Assembly: GCF_019024325.1 (NCBI RefSeq)
Contig: NZ_JAFNJS010000008.1
Coordinates: forward strand, 124,001 to 188,000
Reading direction: 5' to 3'
Length of the DNA: 64,000 nucleotides
Source of the DNA: Falsiroseomonas tokyonensis
GTDB lineage: Bacteria > Pseudomonadota > Alphaproteobacteria > Acetobacterales > Acetobacteraceae
In this document: positions 8,302 to 16,363 of the stretch, piece by piece
How positions within the stretch are numbered: position 1 is the stretch's first letter
Layout: each line of letters begins with the position of its first letter
Translations under genes and position numbers: made by a program
Notes under the pieces: model-generated
Told to the model about the DNA's origin: nothing
The model's database searches: none
The model's input: the letters and a program-made list of their open reading frames with translations, nothing else

Positions 8302-8489
8302 TTGCCGGCCCGCGCCTCGCGCTGCTTGGCCACCCACGACCAAGCCTGCATGGCGAGCGTCAGCACGATGCCGCCGACGATCTGCTCAAGGCTGTCCGCC
8401 GTGGCGCCGTTCAGCACCGGCTCGCCCGCGATCGCGCCGCCAGCAAACGTCAGCAGGTGCCGGACTTGGCCAGCAAGTTTCTCGCTCAT
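8298..8489 (-). CDS. Holin, Pam3-gp28-like
   Basis: 63 residues with the VRHLLTFAGGAIAGEPVLNG pattern and a membrane segment (IVGGIVLTLAMQAWSWVA), then a basic tail, as in Pam3-gp28 family holins. It precedes and overlaps the endolysin gene by 4 bp, the usual holin-endolysin cassette. It would permeabilise the inner membrane and time lysis. Confidence 0.75.
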   Translation of the reverse strand: MSEKLAGQVRHLLTFAGGAIAGEPVLNGATADSLEQIVGGIVLTLAMQAWSWVAKQREARAGK

Positions 8490-8554
8490 AGCGATCTCCT
8501 TTCGGGATGCCGCCAGTGACCGGGCGGCGCGGTATTTTTATGCGCAAAATGCGC

Positions 8555-8583
8555 TTGCGTCGTGCGCGCAGATTGCGTATAAG
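8555..8583 (+). promoter_or_regulatory. Sigma70-like promoter for the 8629 gene
   Basis: TTGCGT (8555-8560), 17-bp spacer and TATAAG (8578-8583). An inverted repeat GCGCA-AAA-TGCGC immediately upstream could be an operator. Confidence 0.55.
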
Positions 8584-8628
8584 AATGACAGGCGAGGCAG
8601 TAGCCCGCCGCAACGAGGAGATGCCCCG

Positions 8629-8847
8629 ATGATGGACATGAGCACCTACACCGCCACAAACCTGATGCAGTCGCTGGATATGTGCCCTTGGTCAGTGCGG
8701 GATGAGGCGCACAAGCGCCACAGCGCGATGGCCACGAAGATGGCGCGCCTTCGCAAGCAGATGGCCGCCCTTGAGGCGCAAGCGGCGGAAATGGGCGAGG
8801 TTTTCGAAGCCGCCCTGGCGCGTATAGAAACCGAGCAAGCCGCTTAA
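8629..8847 (+). CDS. Small helical phage protein
   Basis: 72 residues. The second half is a probable coiled coil (MARLRKQMAALEAQAAEMGE). It is preceded by its own promoter-like sequence and a GAGGAG ribosome site 8 bp upstream. It stands on the opposite strand between lysis and late genes, the position typical of independently expressed accessory genes. Confidence 0.55.
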   Translation: MMDMSTYTATNLMQSLDMCPWSVRDEAHKRHSAMATKMARLRKQMAALEAQAAEMGEVFEAALARIETEQAA

Positions 8848-8865
8848 GGCGGCGCCCTAACTAAC

Positions 8866-8896
8866 TGGCGCGCAACGGAAAAACCGGGGCGCGCCA
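8866..8896. repeat. GC-rich inverted repeat between two small genes
   Basis: Arms tggcgcgc and gcgcgcca with an inner CGG/CCG pair. No T run follows. It may be an operator for the small HTH gene 8922 or an mRNA hairpin. Confidence 0.5.
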
Positions 8897-8921
8897 AGTA
8901 AGATCAGGAGACTGACGCTAA

Positions 8922-9128
8922 ATGACCCCCACCCGCCTCCGCGAGTGCCTCGACGCGCTGCACTGGAGCCAGCGCGGTCTAGCTGCCGTGCTTGAGCGCC
9001 CCGAAGGCACGGTGCGGCAGTGGGCACGCGGCGCCACCCGGATCCCGGATGACGTGGCTGTGTGGCTGGAAAAGCTGGCGCGGTATCACGAGAGATACCC
9101 GCCGCCGAATCGGCACCCGGCGCCTTAA
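8922..9128 (+). CDS. Small helix-turn-helix protein
   Basis: 68 residues. LHWSQRGLAAVLERPEGTVRQW has the spacing of a helix-turn-helix and continues into a helix (VAVWLEKLARYHERY), a common layout in alphaproteobacterial phages. Probably DNA binding. An inverted repeat lies directly upstream, possibly its own operator. Confidence 0.6.
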   Translation: MTPTRLRECLDALHWSQRGLAAVLERPEGTVRQWARGATRIPDDVAVWLEKLARYHERYPPPNRHPAP

Positions 9129-9164
9129 AAGCGGTATTCATGGCGCGCGGTATTGACGCGGCGC

Positions 9165-9193
9165 TTGAATTGCTGGGTGGGAATGTGTATTGT
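9165..9193 (+). promoter_or_regulatory. Possible promoter of the phage tRNA-Arg
   Basis: TTGAAT, 17-bp spacer, TATTGT, about 85 bp upstream of the tRNA. Matches are moderate. Confidence 0.4.
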
Positions 9194-9277
9194 TTGCGCG
9201 TCGCCGCTCTGCCGCGTTGGCATCGGATAGCAAGACCTGGTTTCGGCCGGGCCGCCCGGGTTGATCGCCGGGCGTTA

Positions 9278-9353
9278 AGTCCCGTAGCTCAGCGGACAGA
9301 GCGCCCGCATCCTAGGCGGGGCGTCGCAGGTTCGATCCCTGCCGGGACTACCA
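9278..9353 (+). tRNA. tRNA-Arg(CCT), phage-borne
   Basis: 76 nt cloverleaf: acceptor AGTCCCG/CGGGACT, D arm GCTC/GAGC, anticodon arm CCCGC-ATCCTAG-GCGGG with anticodon CCT, T arm GCAGG-TTCGATC-CCTGC, and encoded ACCA. It would read AGG, a rare arginine codon in high-GC hosts. A terminator hairpin follows 10 bp later. Confidence 0.95.
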
Positions 9354-9362
9354 ATGCGACAG

Positions 9363-9400
9363 CCGCCCGGCGCCAGCGATGGCCCGGGCGGTTTGCTTTT
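9363..9400 (+). terminator. Terminator after tRNA-Arg
   Basis: Arms ccgcccgg and ccgggcgg followed by tttgctttt. The same arms recur in the terminator at 9518. Confidence 0.75.
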
Positions 9401-9517
9401 CAGTTGCCTGCCAGACCGCGCGCCGGTATTGTTGCGGGGCTACAGGCGGTTCCGACTGCCCTTGATCGAGACAATCAAGCCCGGCCCTCTCCGCGTTGGC
9501 GCGCGGGAAGCCACAGA

Positions 9518-9553
9518 CCGCCCGGTCCGCCAAGGCCGGGCGGTTCGCTTTTC
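9518..9553 (+). terminator. Second terminator with the same arms
   Basis: Arms ccgcccgg and ccgggcgg followed by ttcgctttt. It ends at the stop codon of the leftward gene 9552. The two hairpins and their tails look duplicated. Confidence 0.65.
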
Positions 9554-9761
9554 AGTCGTCGCCCTCCACCTCCGCAACTTGATCCGGCTCACCCAGCCGC
9601 GCCAGCATCCCCGCTAGAACAACGTCGCTGCACGGCCCTGGCACGGTGCGCCAATGCACGGCGCCGTCCGCCGTCTCCCACGCGATCAAGGCAACCTGCG
9701 TGCCTGATGCCGCGGCCTCGGTAGCGGCGAAGACCAGCGGGTGTGCGTCTAGGCGGGTCAT
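9552..9761 (-). CDS. Small phage protein of unknown function
   Basis: 69 residues with alternating hydrophobic strands (THPLVFAATEAA-like start, TQVALIAWETADGAVHWRTV) and an acidic end. It overlaps the phosphoesterase stop by ATGA, so it is probably co-translated with it. Confidence 0.55.
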   Translation of the reverse strand: MTRLDAHPLVFAATEAAASGTQVALIAWETADGAVHWRTVPGPCSDVVLAGMLARLGEPDQVAEVEGDD

Positions 9762-10882
9762 GCTGGCCTCCCCGCCGCAACCCGCACGCGCGGCTTGCGC
9801 AGATACCGCAGGAAATCCGCCGCGGCCTCCACGTCCCAGAACACCGTCACCCGGCCCAGCGCGTCGCGAGAGTTCGGGTTAACGACGGTGACCGCGGCCG
9901 GGACGTTCTCCTTCGGGAAGCCCTTGCTATCGGCGAAGTCGTCATGGACCTTGTAGGCGCCGAGCCGGATGGCATGCGCGACATGCTCGCCGTTGTTCAT
10001 GAACAGCGTGTTGTGCGCCGCCATGTGCCTATGGCCGCAGGTGTAGATATGATCCCGCGCCCAACCCATCCGAGCCGCCTTGGCTGGGGCATGGGCGCCG
10101 TTCCACTGCGAGGTGCCGGCGAAATCATGGCGGGCGTTCACGCGCACCTCGCAGCCGTTCGGCGACCGCAGCGCCAGCCGCATGCCGTGCCACTGGTAGG
10201 CAGCGCCGGCCTGCGAAGCGAACCACTTCACGGGATCCGCGGCGCCAGACCAGCAGTCATGGTTGCCGCCGATGAGGTAGAGCCAGCGCACCCGGCCGAC
10301 GAACCACTCCACCATCCGGATGGCCTCGGCCGCCGTCGTGCCTTGCGAGGCATACAGGCGCGCCAGGTGCCCTACCCAGTTGTTGGACAGGTCGCCGACG
10401 TTGGCCGCGAACAGCCCCTCTGTCTGGTCGATAAGCTCCAGATGGCGCAGCAGCGTGGGCCAGTCGCACCCGTCGTCATCGACATGGGGATCGCCCATGT
10501 GGAGGATGCCATAGGCGCCTTCGATATTGATCTGCACCGGGACCAGCTCGCGAGCTTCCTTAGCCTCGTGCCGCCGCGTGTAGGCGTTGGCACGCCGGGC
10601 GATGAGGTCCTCGATCGGCTCTTCGCCGGACGGCAGGGGCGCCACCACGAACGGCGCCGGCTGCTCTGTCGCGGCCCAGCCTTTCTGCTTCATATCCAAG
10701 GCGGCGAGCCTCCCGCGTTGCTGGTTGGCGGTAAGGCCTAGACGCTCGCCAGCCACCGTAGCGGCGGCGCGGCGGTTAGTGCCCACGGTTTCGCCGCGGG
10801 GCTGGTAGCCCTCGGCGACGGCGGTCCTGTAAGCTTCGGCAAAGGCGGCCAGAGCATCGTCTGGCAAGGGGTGGCCGGGCAT
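9758..10882 (-). CDS. Calcineurin-like metallophosphoesterase
   Basis: 374 residues. The metal-binding motifs are in order: GDPHVDDDG (D-x-H), VGDLSNNW (GD), GGNHDCW (GNHD) and CGHRHMA (GHxH). The N-terminal about 100 residues are helical and may bind DNA or a partner. The activity is hydrolysis of a phosphodiester, with the substrate unknown. Such enzymes are common in alphaproteobacterial phages. The start at 10882 overlaps the upstream stop by one base. Confidence 0.8.
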   Translation of the reverse strand: MPGHPLPDDALAAFAEAYRTAVAEGYQPRGETVGTNRRAAATVAGERLGLTANQQRGRLAALDMKQKGWAATEQPAPFVVAPLPSGEEPIEDLIARRANAYTRRHEAKEARELVPVQINIEGAYGILHMGDPHVDDDGCDWPTLLRHLELIDQTEGLFAANVGDLSNNWVGHLARLYASQGTTAAEAIRMVEWFVGRVRWLYLIGGNHDCWSGAADPVKWFASQAGAAYQWHGMRLALRSPNGCEVRVNARHDFAGTSQWNGAHAPAKAARMGWARDHIYTCGHRHMAAHNTLFMNNGEHVAHAIRLGAYKVHDDFADSKGFPKENVPAAVTVVNPNSRDALGRVTVFWDVEAAADFLRYLRKPRVRVAAGRPA

Positions 10883-11127
10883 CAGTTGCTGCCCGCTACA
10901 GCCTGCAAGAGCGGGATGATTTGCGACGCGCCACCGGCCAGTCCCGTGGTGATGACGCCGAGGATGCCCCACAGGAGCTTTTCGATCCGGCTCATGCGGA
11001 CGTTTGCCGCGGACTCCAGGCTCGCCATCTGGCTGAGGATCTGCCGGTGTCGCAGTGCGCACATCCGGACATGGATCGGCAGGCTCTCAGCCTCTTCGGC
11101 CAGCGCGATGCGTTCATCCGAGGTCAT
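10882..11127 (-). CDS. Small membrane protein with N-terminal coiled coil
   Basis: 81 residues. A charged helical N-terminus is followed by one hydrophobic segment (LLWGILGVITTGLAGGA). Its size and layout recall haemolysin XhlA or holin accessory proteins. It could be a second lysis component, but the 8298 gene is the better holin. Confidence 0.5.
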   Translation of the reverse strand: MTSDERIALAEEAESLPIHVRMCALRHRQILSQMASLESAANVRMSRIEKLLWGILGVITTGLAGGASQIIPLLQAVAGSN

Positions 11128-11284
11128 GCTTATGCCCCCGCCAGCTTGCGCCCAAGCGCGCCCGGCGTCTCGTGTTGCCGCATTGCGGTCGCTCCATCTG
11201 TGCGGTGATGCGGCGTCGCCGCGTAACTGGCGCGCCGCGAAATCACTGACGCGGGCCGCAGGAAGAAAGCCTTCCCGTCTCGGG

Positions 11285-13732
11285 CTACCCCACGTCGAGG
11301 ACGACGCGGAGCTGCTGGCCCGATCCTGTTCGGTTTTCGAGCCAGAGCCGGGCGCCCGCTACGGCGAGGTTGAACAGACCGTCCGTCCCCGTCGTCCCCG
11401 TCAGTGGGCCGACCGGAGTGCCGCACCCCACGGCGGTGGAGTAGCTGACCACCGCGGCGTTGTAGCCAGATCGCAGCACGCCGTTGAACACCACCGAGTT
11501 GCTGGATCCAACGGGATGGACACGGACCCAGACCTGATTGCTGGTGTAGCTCGCCAGGGCAATCGATACAGCCTGGTCGTCAGCCAGCTGCACGTCGTAG
11601 GCGTAGTCGCCGACTCGCATGATGCCGCTCGTACCGTCGGAAACAGCCGAAAGGCGGGTCAGCCCGACCAGCCCTCCAACGCCGCTTTGCACCACCCGAT
11701 TGTTGTAAACCTCCCACCCCGACTTTTGCGCACGAACGATCTCGTTGCCGTCGATCAGAAAGGCGGTGTCGGCCGTGTTGAAATCCAACTCGCAGCCCTT
11801 GAGGAACAGGCGCCATGCCGCGTTCGCGGTCTGCGTCTCTACCTCGACGGCGGCGGTCAGCCAGTCTGCCTGGCAATCATCGACATCGACGACGCTGCCA
11901 GCCGCCATGGTATTGCCGAGAACGTAGATCAGCCGGCGCTCGCCCTTCTGCGGAGGCAGGACAGGCGCCATCCGCGGCGAGATGCGGCGCAGCATCTTGA
12001 TGCGGCGGATGCGGGTGTAGCCTCCCGCGTGCGACACGTAGACGCCGATCTTGGCCTCACCGTTGATCTCGACATCCTCGACCGTCCACCCGTATCCGCG
12101 CACCACAATCGCCGTGCCGATGTTGCCGATCTTGCCGTTGCGCAGCGCGATGTCGAAGGACTGCCCGTGGCCGCCGATGCCGGATTGCGTCAGGGTTTCC
12201 CAGTCTGCGCCACCAGTCCCTTTCTCGCCACCGTCCACGAAGAAGTCATGGATAATGCCTCGCACGGTCGGAAAGAAGCCGAGGAAGTCTGTGGCTCGCC
12301 GGCAGTTGTAGACCTCGTGCCGGAACACCTCGACGTCGCGGCACTCCTGGAAGCCCGTGGCATAGCCGAGCGTACTGTTGACCGAGGTCGCATCATCAAT
12401 CGTGCAGCCGATGAACTTCGGCTTCCAGCAGCGGATGAAATACGCGCCGGCCCCGCGCGCGCCGTTCACCCGGACATCGCGCAGCTCCGGGCGCACACAG
12501 CCCTGGATGGCAAGGCCGCTCTGCACGCCACTGCCTGCGCAGTCTAGCGTCAGCCCTTCCAGGATCACCGTGGCCGGATGGGTGACCGAGACATACGGCG
12601 TCGCGACGATCTCGACCACGGACGTAGCGTCCAGCGCCGCCGGCCACACCGACTGATCGTTGAAATCAGACCCGGTGGTAAAGGTCGCCGTGCGCGTGGC
12701 TTGATCGTAGCTGTTGATGTAGCGCTGCTGCCCCGCATTGGTGCCGGAAATCACGCGCATCAGGCAGCCGAAGGTCCCGTCGCTCGTCAGGCCCGCGGCG
12801 CCAACTGGCAGCACCGCAGTTGTCAGCGTGCCGCCGGCCAGCGTGCCTGAGTAGATGATGCCCGCGCGGTAGCCGAGCGCGATGGGCTCGTAGAGCTCCA
12901 CATCGTTGCCCGGCCCAACGCTCCGCACCCGCACCACCTCACCGAACATCACCTGATTGCGGTTGTCGTGCAGCCACAAGCGCGCGCTCTTGATCGACAG
13001 AAGGTCGCCGGGCAGCACGTCCGCGACGTTCCCCAGCGTGACGCGGATGGCGCCCACCGGGGCATCCGCGGCCAGCACCGTGTAGTGGTTTTCGGTGCTG
13101 AACACCTTGGGGTTATCGGTCGGCCACGACACCGCAAAGGCGCCACCGATCGGCCCCGCCCCAAGCCGGACCGGGAACGCTGTTGACAGCGCGGACGCCA
13201 TGGACAGCCGGGTCAAATCCTTGCCGGCGCCGCGGACATGAACCGACCCAGCGAGGCTGGTGCGCTGGACCACCTGGGTCCAGGCGAAGTCGCCTGGCGG
13301 CAGGTCGATGACGACCGGCGCATTGCGGGCGGTCTTGGCGTCGAGGGCGCGCCCCAGCGCGGCGTTTAGCGTGCCCGCCGTCGCCTCGGCATCGGTGCGG
13401 AAATCGGCGGCGCGCAGGTGGCCGGTGGCGTTCTCGCGCGCGGCAATGGACCGCGCGATGGCGCCACTGTCCGGGGGCGCGTAGAGCATGCGCGTGGCGC
13501 CATCCTCAAGGCTCGCATCGACGTAGCCCCTGCGCGCGGCGTGCGTTGCCTCCGCGGGATCGGTTGCGAGCACCACCGGACCCTGCTCGGAGGCCGCTCG
13601 CGCGCGCTTGGCGATAGCGTCCACGGTGGACCGCTTGTTGCCGGCTTGGACGACCTCAGCCAATTCATCGCCGGCTAGATCCGTAGCAGCTGGCAGCCCG
13701 GAGATGGTGGTGCCCGTGGCAGCGAAGCTCAT
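11285..13732 (-). CDS. Tailspike/tail fibre with right-handed beta-helix
   Basis: 815 residues. The short N-terminal part (ATGTTISGLPAATDLAGDELAEVVQAG split as ATGTTISGLPAA and LAGDELAEVVQ) is the adaptor often seen in phage fibres. Residues about 130-620 show the short repeating strands of a pectate-lyase-like helix (for example NIGTAIVVRGYGWTVEDVEI). The C-terminus is a beta-rich cap. It is likely to bind or degrade surface polysaccharide. It is the last large gene of the leftward tail module. The 157 bp beyond its stop (11128-11284) hold nothing recognisable. Confidence 0.75.
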   Translation of the reverse strand: MSFAATGTTISGLPAATDLAGDELAEVVQAGNKRSTVDAIAKRARAASEQGPVVLATDPAEATHAARRGYVDASLEDGATRMLYAPPDSGAIARSIAARENATGHLRAADFRTDAEATAGTLNAALGRALDAKTARNAPVVIDLPPGDFAWTQVVQRTSLAGSVHVRGAGKDLTRLSMASALSTAFPVRLGAGPIGGAFAVSWPTDNPKVFSTENHYTVLAADAPVGAIRVTLGNVADVLPGDLLSIKSARLWLHDNRNQVMFGEVVRVRSVGPGNDVELYEPIALGYRAGIIYSGTLAGGTLTTAVLPVGAAGLTSDGTFGCLMRVISGTNAGQQRYINSYDQATRTATFTTGSDFNDQSVWPAALDATSVVEIVATPYVSVTHPATVILEGLTLDCAGSGVQSGLAIQGCVRPELRDVRVNGARGAGAYFIRCWKPKFIGCTIDDATSVNSTLGYATGFQECRDVEVFRHEVYNCRRATDFLGFFPTVRGIIHDFFVDGGEKGTGGADWETLTQSGIGGHGQSFDIALRNGKIGNIGTAIVVRGYGWTVEDVEINGEAKIGVYVSHAGGYTRIRRIKMLRRISPRMAPVLPPQKGERRLIYVLGNTMAAGSVVDVDDCQADWLTAAVEVETQTANAAWRLFLKGCELDFNTADTAFLIDGNEIVRAQKSGWEVYNNRVVQSGVGGLVGLTRLSAVSDGTSGIMRVGDYAYDVQLADDQAVSIALASYTSNQVWVRVHPVGSSNSVVFNGVLRSGYNAAVVSYSTAVGCGTPVGPLTGTTGTDGLFNLAVAGARLWLENRTGSGQQLRVVLDVG

Positions 13733-13733
13733 C

Positions 13734-14165
13734 TCAGGTCTCCTCGGTCAGGCGCGCGCGACCGTCTTCGGTCAGGCGGATGCGGATGTTGTCGGTGAAC
13801 CGGACGGTGCCGGTGTTGGGTGGGGGCTCGGGAAAGGCGCCTTGTTCAACAACGAAGGTTCGCTCATCGACCCGAGCCCCGTTGGCGAACAGGCGGACGG
13901 TCCACAGCCCGGCCGTGATCAGAAGACGCGGCGCGGCGAAAATCCCGGTTGCCGACTTGGCCCCGATGATCGCGTCAGGCAGCACGGCGCCGGGCCAGAG
14001 GAAATCAAACTCCACCTCACCCGTTGGGTCGCTCGCCGCCCCCGTCACCGGATCTCGGAACTCGCCGAACCAAGTCACGGTGCTGCCGAGGTAGAACTCA
14101 TTCCGCATGGCAGACACGCGCGCGCCTGTTCGCAGCCGACCAATCGGCGCGATGGAAATAGACAT
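13734..14165 (-). CDS. Phage structural protein, probably tail-tip associated
   Basis: 143 residues, beta-rich (LGSTVTWFGEFRDPVTGAA), resembling a single immunoglobulin-like domain. It lies one base away from the tailspike start and in the tail-tip cluster. No precise family recognised. Confidence 0.55.
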   Translation of the reverse strand: MSISIAPIGRLRTGARVSAMRNEFYLGSTVTWFGEFRDPVTGAASDPTGEVEFDFLWPGAVLPDAIIGAKSATGIFAAPRLLITAGLWTVRLFANGARVDERTFVVEQGAFPEPPPNTGTVRFTDNIRIRLTEDGRARLTEET

Positions 14166-14181
14166 TCAATGTCCTCCGGAT

Positions 14182-15564
14182 TCAGGCGGCGAGTAGCGCC
14201 GCGGCCTCGGCCTCAGAGGGCCAGGTATCAAAGAAATCGGCCACCAGCTCGCCGCCCATCGGCAGCGTGCCCGCGGCATTGGCGTGGCCTAGAAGGCCGC
14301 GCAGTAGACCTGGCGGAAGGGCAACTCCCGCGCTGACAACACCACCCGTCGAAGTGCCGAACCGCACACCGCCAGGCGACCAAGCGACCAAGGCACGAAA
14401 CGGCGTCGCTGCGGCAAGCGTGTCCGATAGCGTCAGCGTCGCCGTTGTAACGCCGCCCGTAATAACCAACATTTCAGGCTGCCCGCCGCCCGCCGCAACG
14501 CGAGCAACAAGGCGGTTGCTATCCGTGCCGCCGTCCAGTTGCAGTAAGCCTAGCGCGGACACGCCAGCCAAAGCGTCAAGGGTGCCGAGAAGCACGATGC
14601 AACCACGCGGCGGGAAGGCGGAAGGTGTCCAAATCGGGACATCAATGCCGCGCGTGCTGGCCTGCGGTGCGGCCGTGGGCGGCATGGTGGCAGAGGACAG
14701 TAGTGGGGATTGCTTCAGATCAGGTGCACCGATCTCAATCGTAAAGTCGTAAGCCACGCCGTTTGTGATGCCGATCGACAGCGCCTGCTGAATGCGTGCT
14801 GTGCTGGCATTCGCTAGAGTCGTGCTGCCGCTGTACCGCCCCAGGGTCGCTGTAGGTGTGAAGGCCGTGCTAGACGCTTCATGCTCAACGCCGCCGCCAG
14901 TGCTACGTCCAGAGAAACGCACCGCGTAGGTGTTCGGTGGATTCGGCGCAGAAGCCACGCGGCAAAAAAGGCTTGCCGTCCATGTCTGACCGGCGGCAGC
15001 AACGATCGCGGTCGTGGTGTCAAACACCAAGCGCCAAAAGGTTCCGGTTGATGTGCCGGCAACCCGAAGCGTCACTGTGGGAACGCCATCCCGAAACTGC
15101 GTGCTGATTACAGTCGTTGTTAGGCCCGACGAGAGCGATACAGACCAGTTGGTTGGCACCGTCGTCGGCGCTGTAGCGCCTTCCCCGCGCGGGTTTCGGA
15201 TAGTGTTAGTGCCGCCGGAAGAAACTCGTAGACTGCGCGTTTCGTATCTATAGCGCGGCTGATTTTGCGCGATCTCTGCGTAGATGCCATCTACTAATCG
15301 CTCAAGGCTTGTGACGCCGCTTGGTGTGTGCGCCCGCGTGACCGCCACATTGGCGCCGAGCGCATCGTTTGTCACAAGCACGACAGGCGGCGTTGCCGTC
15401 ACAGCGGACGGAGAGCGCGCGGTCATGGTCACAAGTCCGACGCCGCCACGGGGCGCGCCGCCAGCCACCAGTGCCGGCCGCTCCAACGCGGAGCCCAGCA
15501 CGTAGCCGTCCGGGATGACGGCCTCCGGATAGAGGCCGTATGGCGCGAGGCCGCTTTCCTGCAT
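14182..15564 (-). CDS. Tail fibre-like protein with SGxxPYGLYPEA N-terminus
   Basis: 460 residues. The N-terminal motif MQESGLAPYGLYPEA is shared with the protein at 16364-17935, so the two probably use the same attachment module. The remainder is Thr/Ser rich and beta-structured, with a lectin-like segment around residues 100-270 and a C-terminal LamG-like region. Start 15564 was chosen because it overlaps the previous stop and begins at the shared motif. Confidence 0.6.
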   Translation of the reverse strand: MQESGLAPYGLYPEAVIPDGYVLGSALERPALVAGGAPRGGVGLVTMTARSPSAVTATPPVVLVTNDALGANVAVTRAHTPSGVTSLERLVDGIYAEIAQNQPRYRYETRSLRVSSGGTNTIRNPRGEGATAPTTVPTNWSVSLSSGLTTTVISTQFRDGVPTVTLRVAGTSTGTFWRLVFDTTTAIVAAAGQTWTASLFCRVASAPNPPNTYAVRFSGRSTGGGVEHEASSTAFTPTATLGRYSGSTTLANASTARIQQALSIGITNGVAYDFTIEIGAPDLKQSPLLSSATMPPTAAPQASTRGIDVPIWTPSAFPPRGCIVLLGTLDALAGVSALGLLQLDGGTDSNRLVARVAAGGGQPEMLVITGGVTTATLTLSDTLAAATPFRALVAWSPGGVRFGTSTGGVVSAGVALPPGLLRGLLGHANAAGTLPMGGELVADFFDTWPSEAEAAALLAA

Positions 15565-16361
15565 CAGATGCGCTCGCGGATCGCGAAGGACGTGGTGCCA
15601 AGCAGCGGGCGATCGCGGGTAATGCCGTATTCCTGGCCCGGGTTGAGTAAGCGGCCGAAGAGGGTGCGGCGGTTTAGTTCCAATGCCGAAAGCGTCGTCT
15701 CGGGCACCCAAGCTACATTGGACGCGATCGTCAGTCCGTCCAGCATGTCGCGCAGTGTGCCGTAGAACTCAGTCGTGCGGAGCGTCGGCAGGGTAAAGCG
15801 CGCGACGCGCGGCGCCGTCAGGCCAGGCACCGGAAATTCCGCGCCCGTGAAGGCATTCTGGTCATAGGTGCCAGTCGGCAGGCGGCCCTCAAAAGCACCG
15901 AACGCCATGCCGTTGTTCAGCCGCAGCGTCGGAAAGACCGCTAGGAAGCCAACGTCAGCCACACCGCCCGGCGCGTTCTCGATGTGGATCCGCAGATAGC
16001 GGAAGGACACGTCGGCCGAGAGCAAAAGCGCCGCCTGCCCGCGGCAGAAAGATGCGTTCGTGGTGACGACAGACTCGTTCATGATCTCGGCCGCAAAGCC
16101 GGTCGGATCGGTCAAGCTGCCGTAGAACCGCACGACGCCGGTTTCGTCCAGGGTCGTGTTGCCGAGGATGATGAGGCCGGCGGTGATGGATGCGCCGAAG
16201 TCGACCACAAAACGGACCGGGCTGCCGTTGAAGCGCGTGCGAACGCCAGGTTGGTCATCATAGAGATTGGACAGCGGCATGCCGTCGTCCACGGTGCCGG
16301 TGATCATCGTGATGGCGGGCGCGGCCCGCATGGCGTCCGCGTAGCCAAATGCGCCTGCCAT
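15564..16361 (-). CDS. Phage tail-tip protein of unknown function
   Basis: 265 residues, beta-rich. The segment VRTRFNGSPVRFVVDFGA followed by ITAGLIILGNTTLD looks like a discoidin/galactose-binding-type fold. It lies between two proteins with the PYGLYPEA motif and overlaps the downstream start by one base. Confidence 0.55.
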   Translation of the reverse strand: MAGAFGYADAMRAAPAITMITGTVDDGMPLSNLYDDQPGVRTRFNGSPVRFVVDFGASITAGLIILGNTTLDETGVVRFYGSLTDPTGFAAEIMNESVVTTNASFCRGQAALLLSADVSFRYLRIHIENAPGGVADVGFLAVFPTLRLNNGMAFGAFEGRLPTGTYDQNAFTGAEFPVPGLTAPRVARFTLPTLRTTEFYGTLRDMLDGLTIASNVAWVPETTLSALELNRRTLFGRLLNPGQEYGITRDRPLLGTTSFAIRERI

Positions 16362-16363
16362 GG

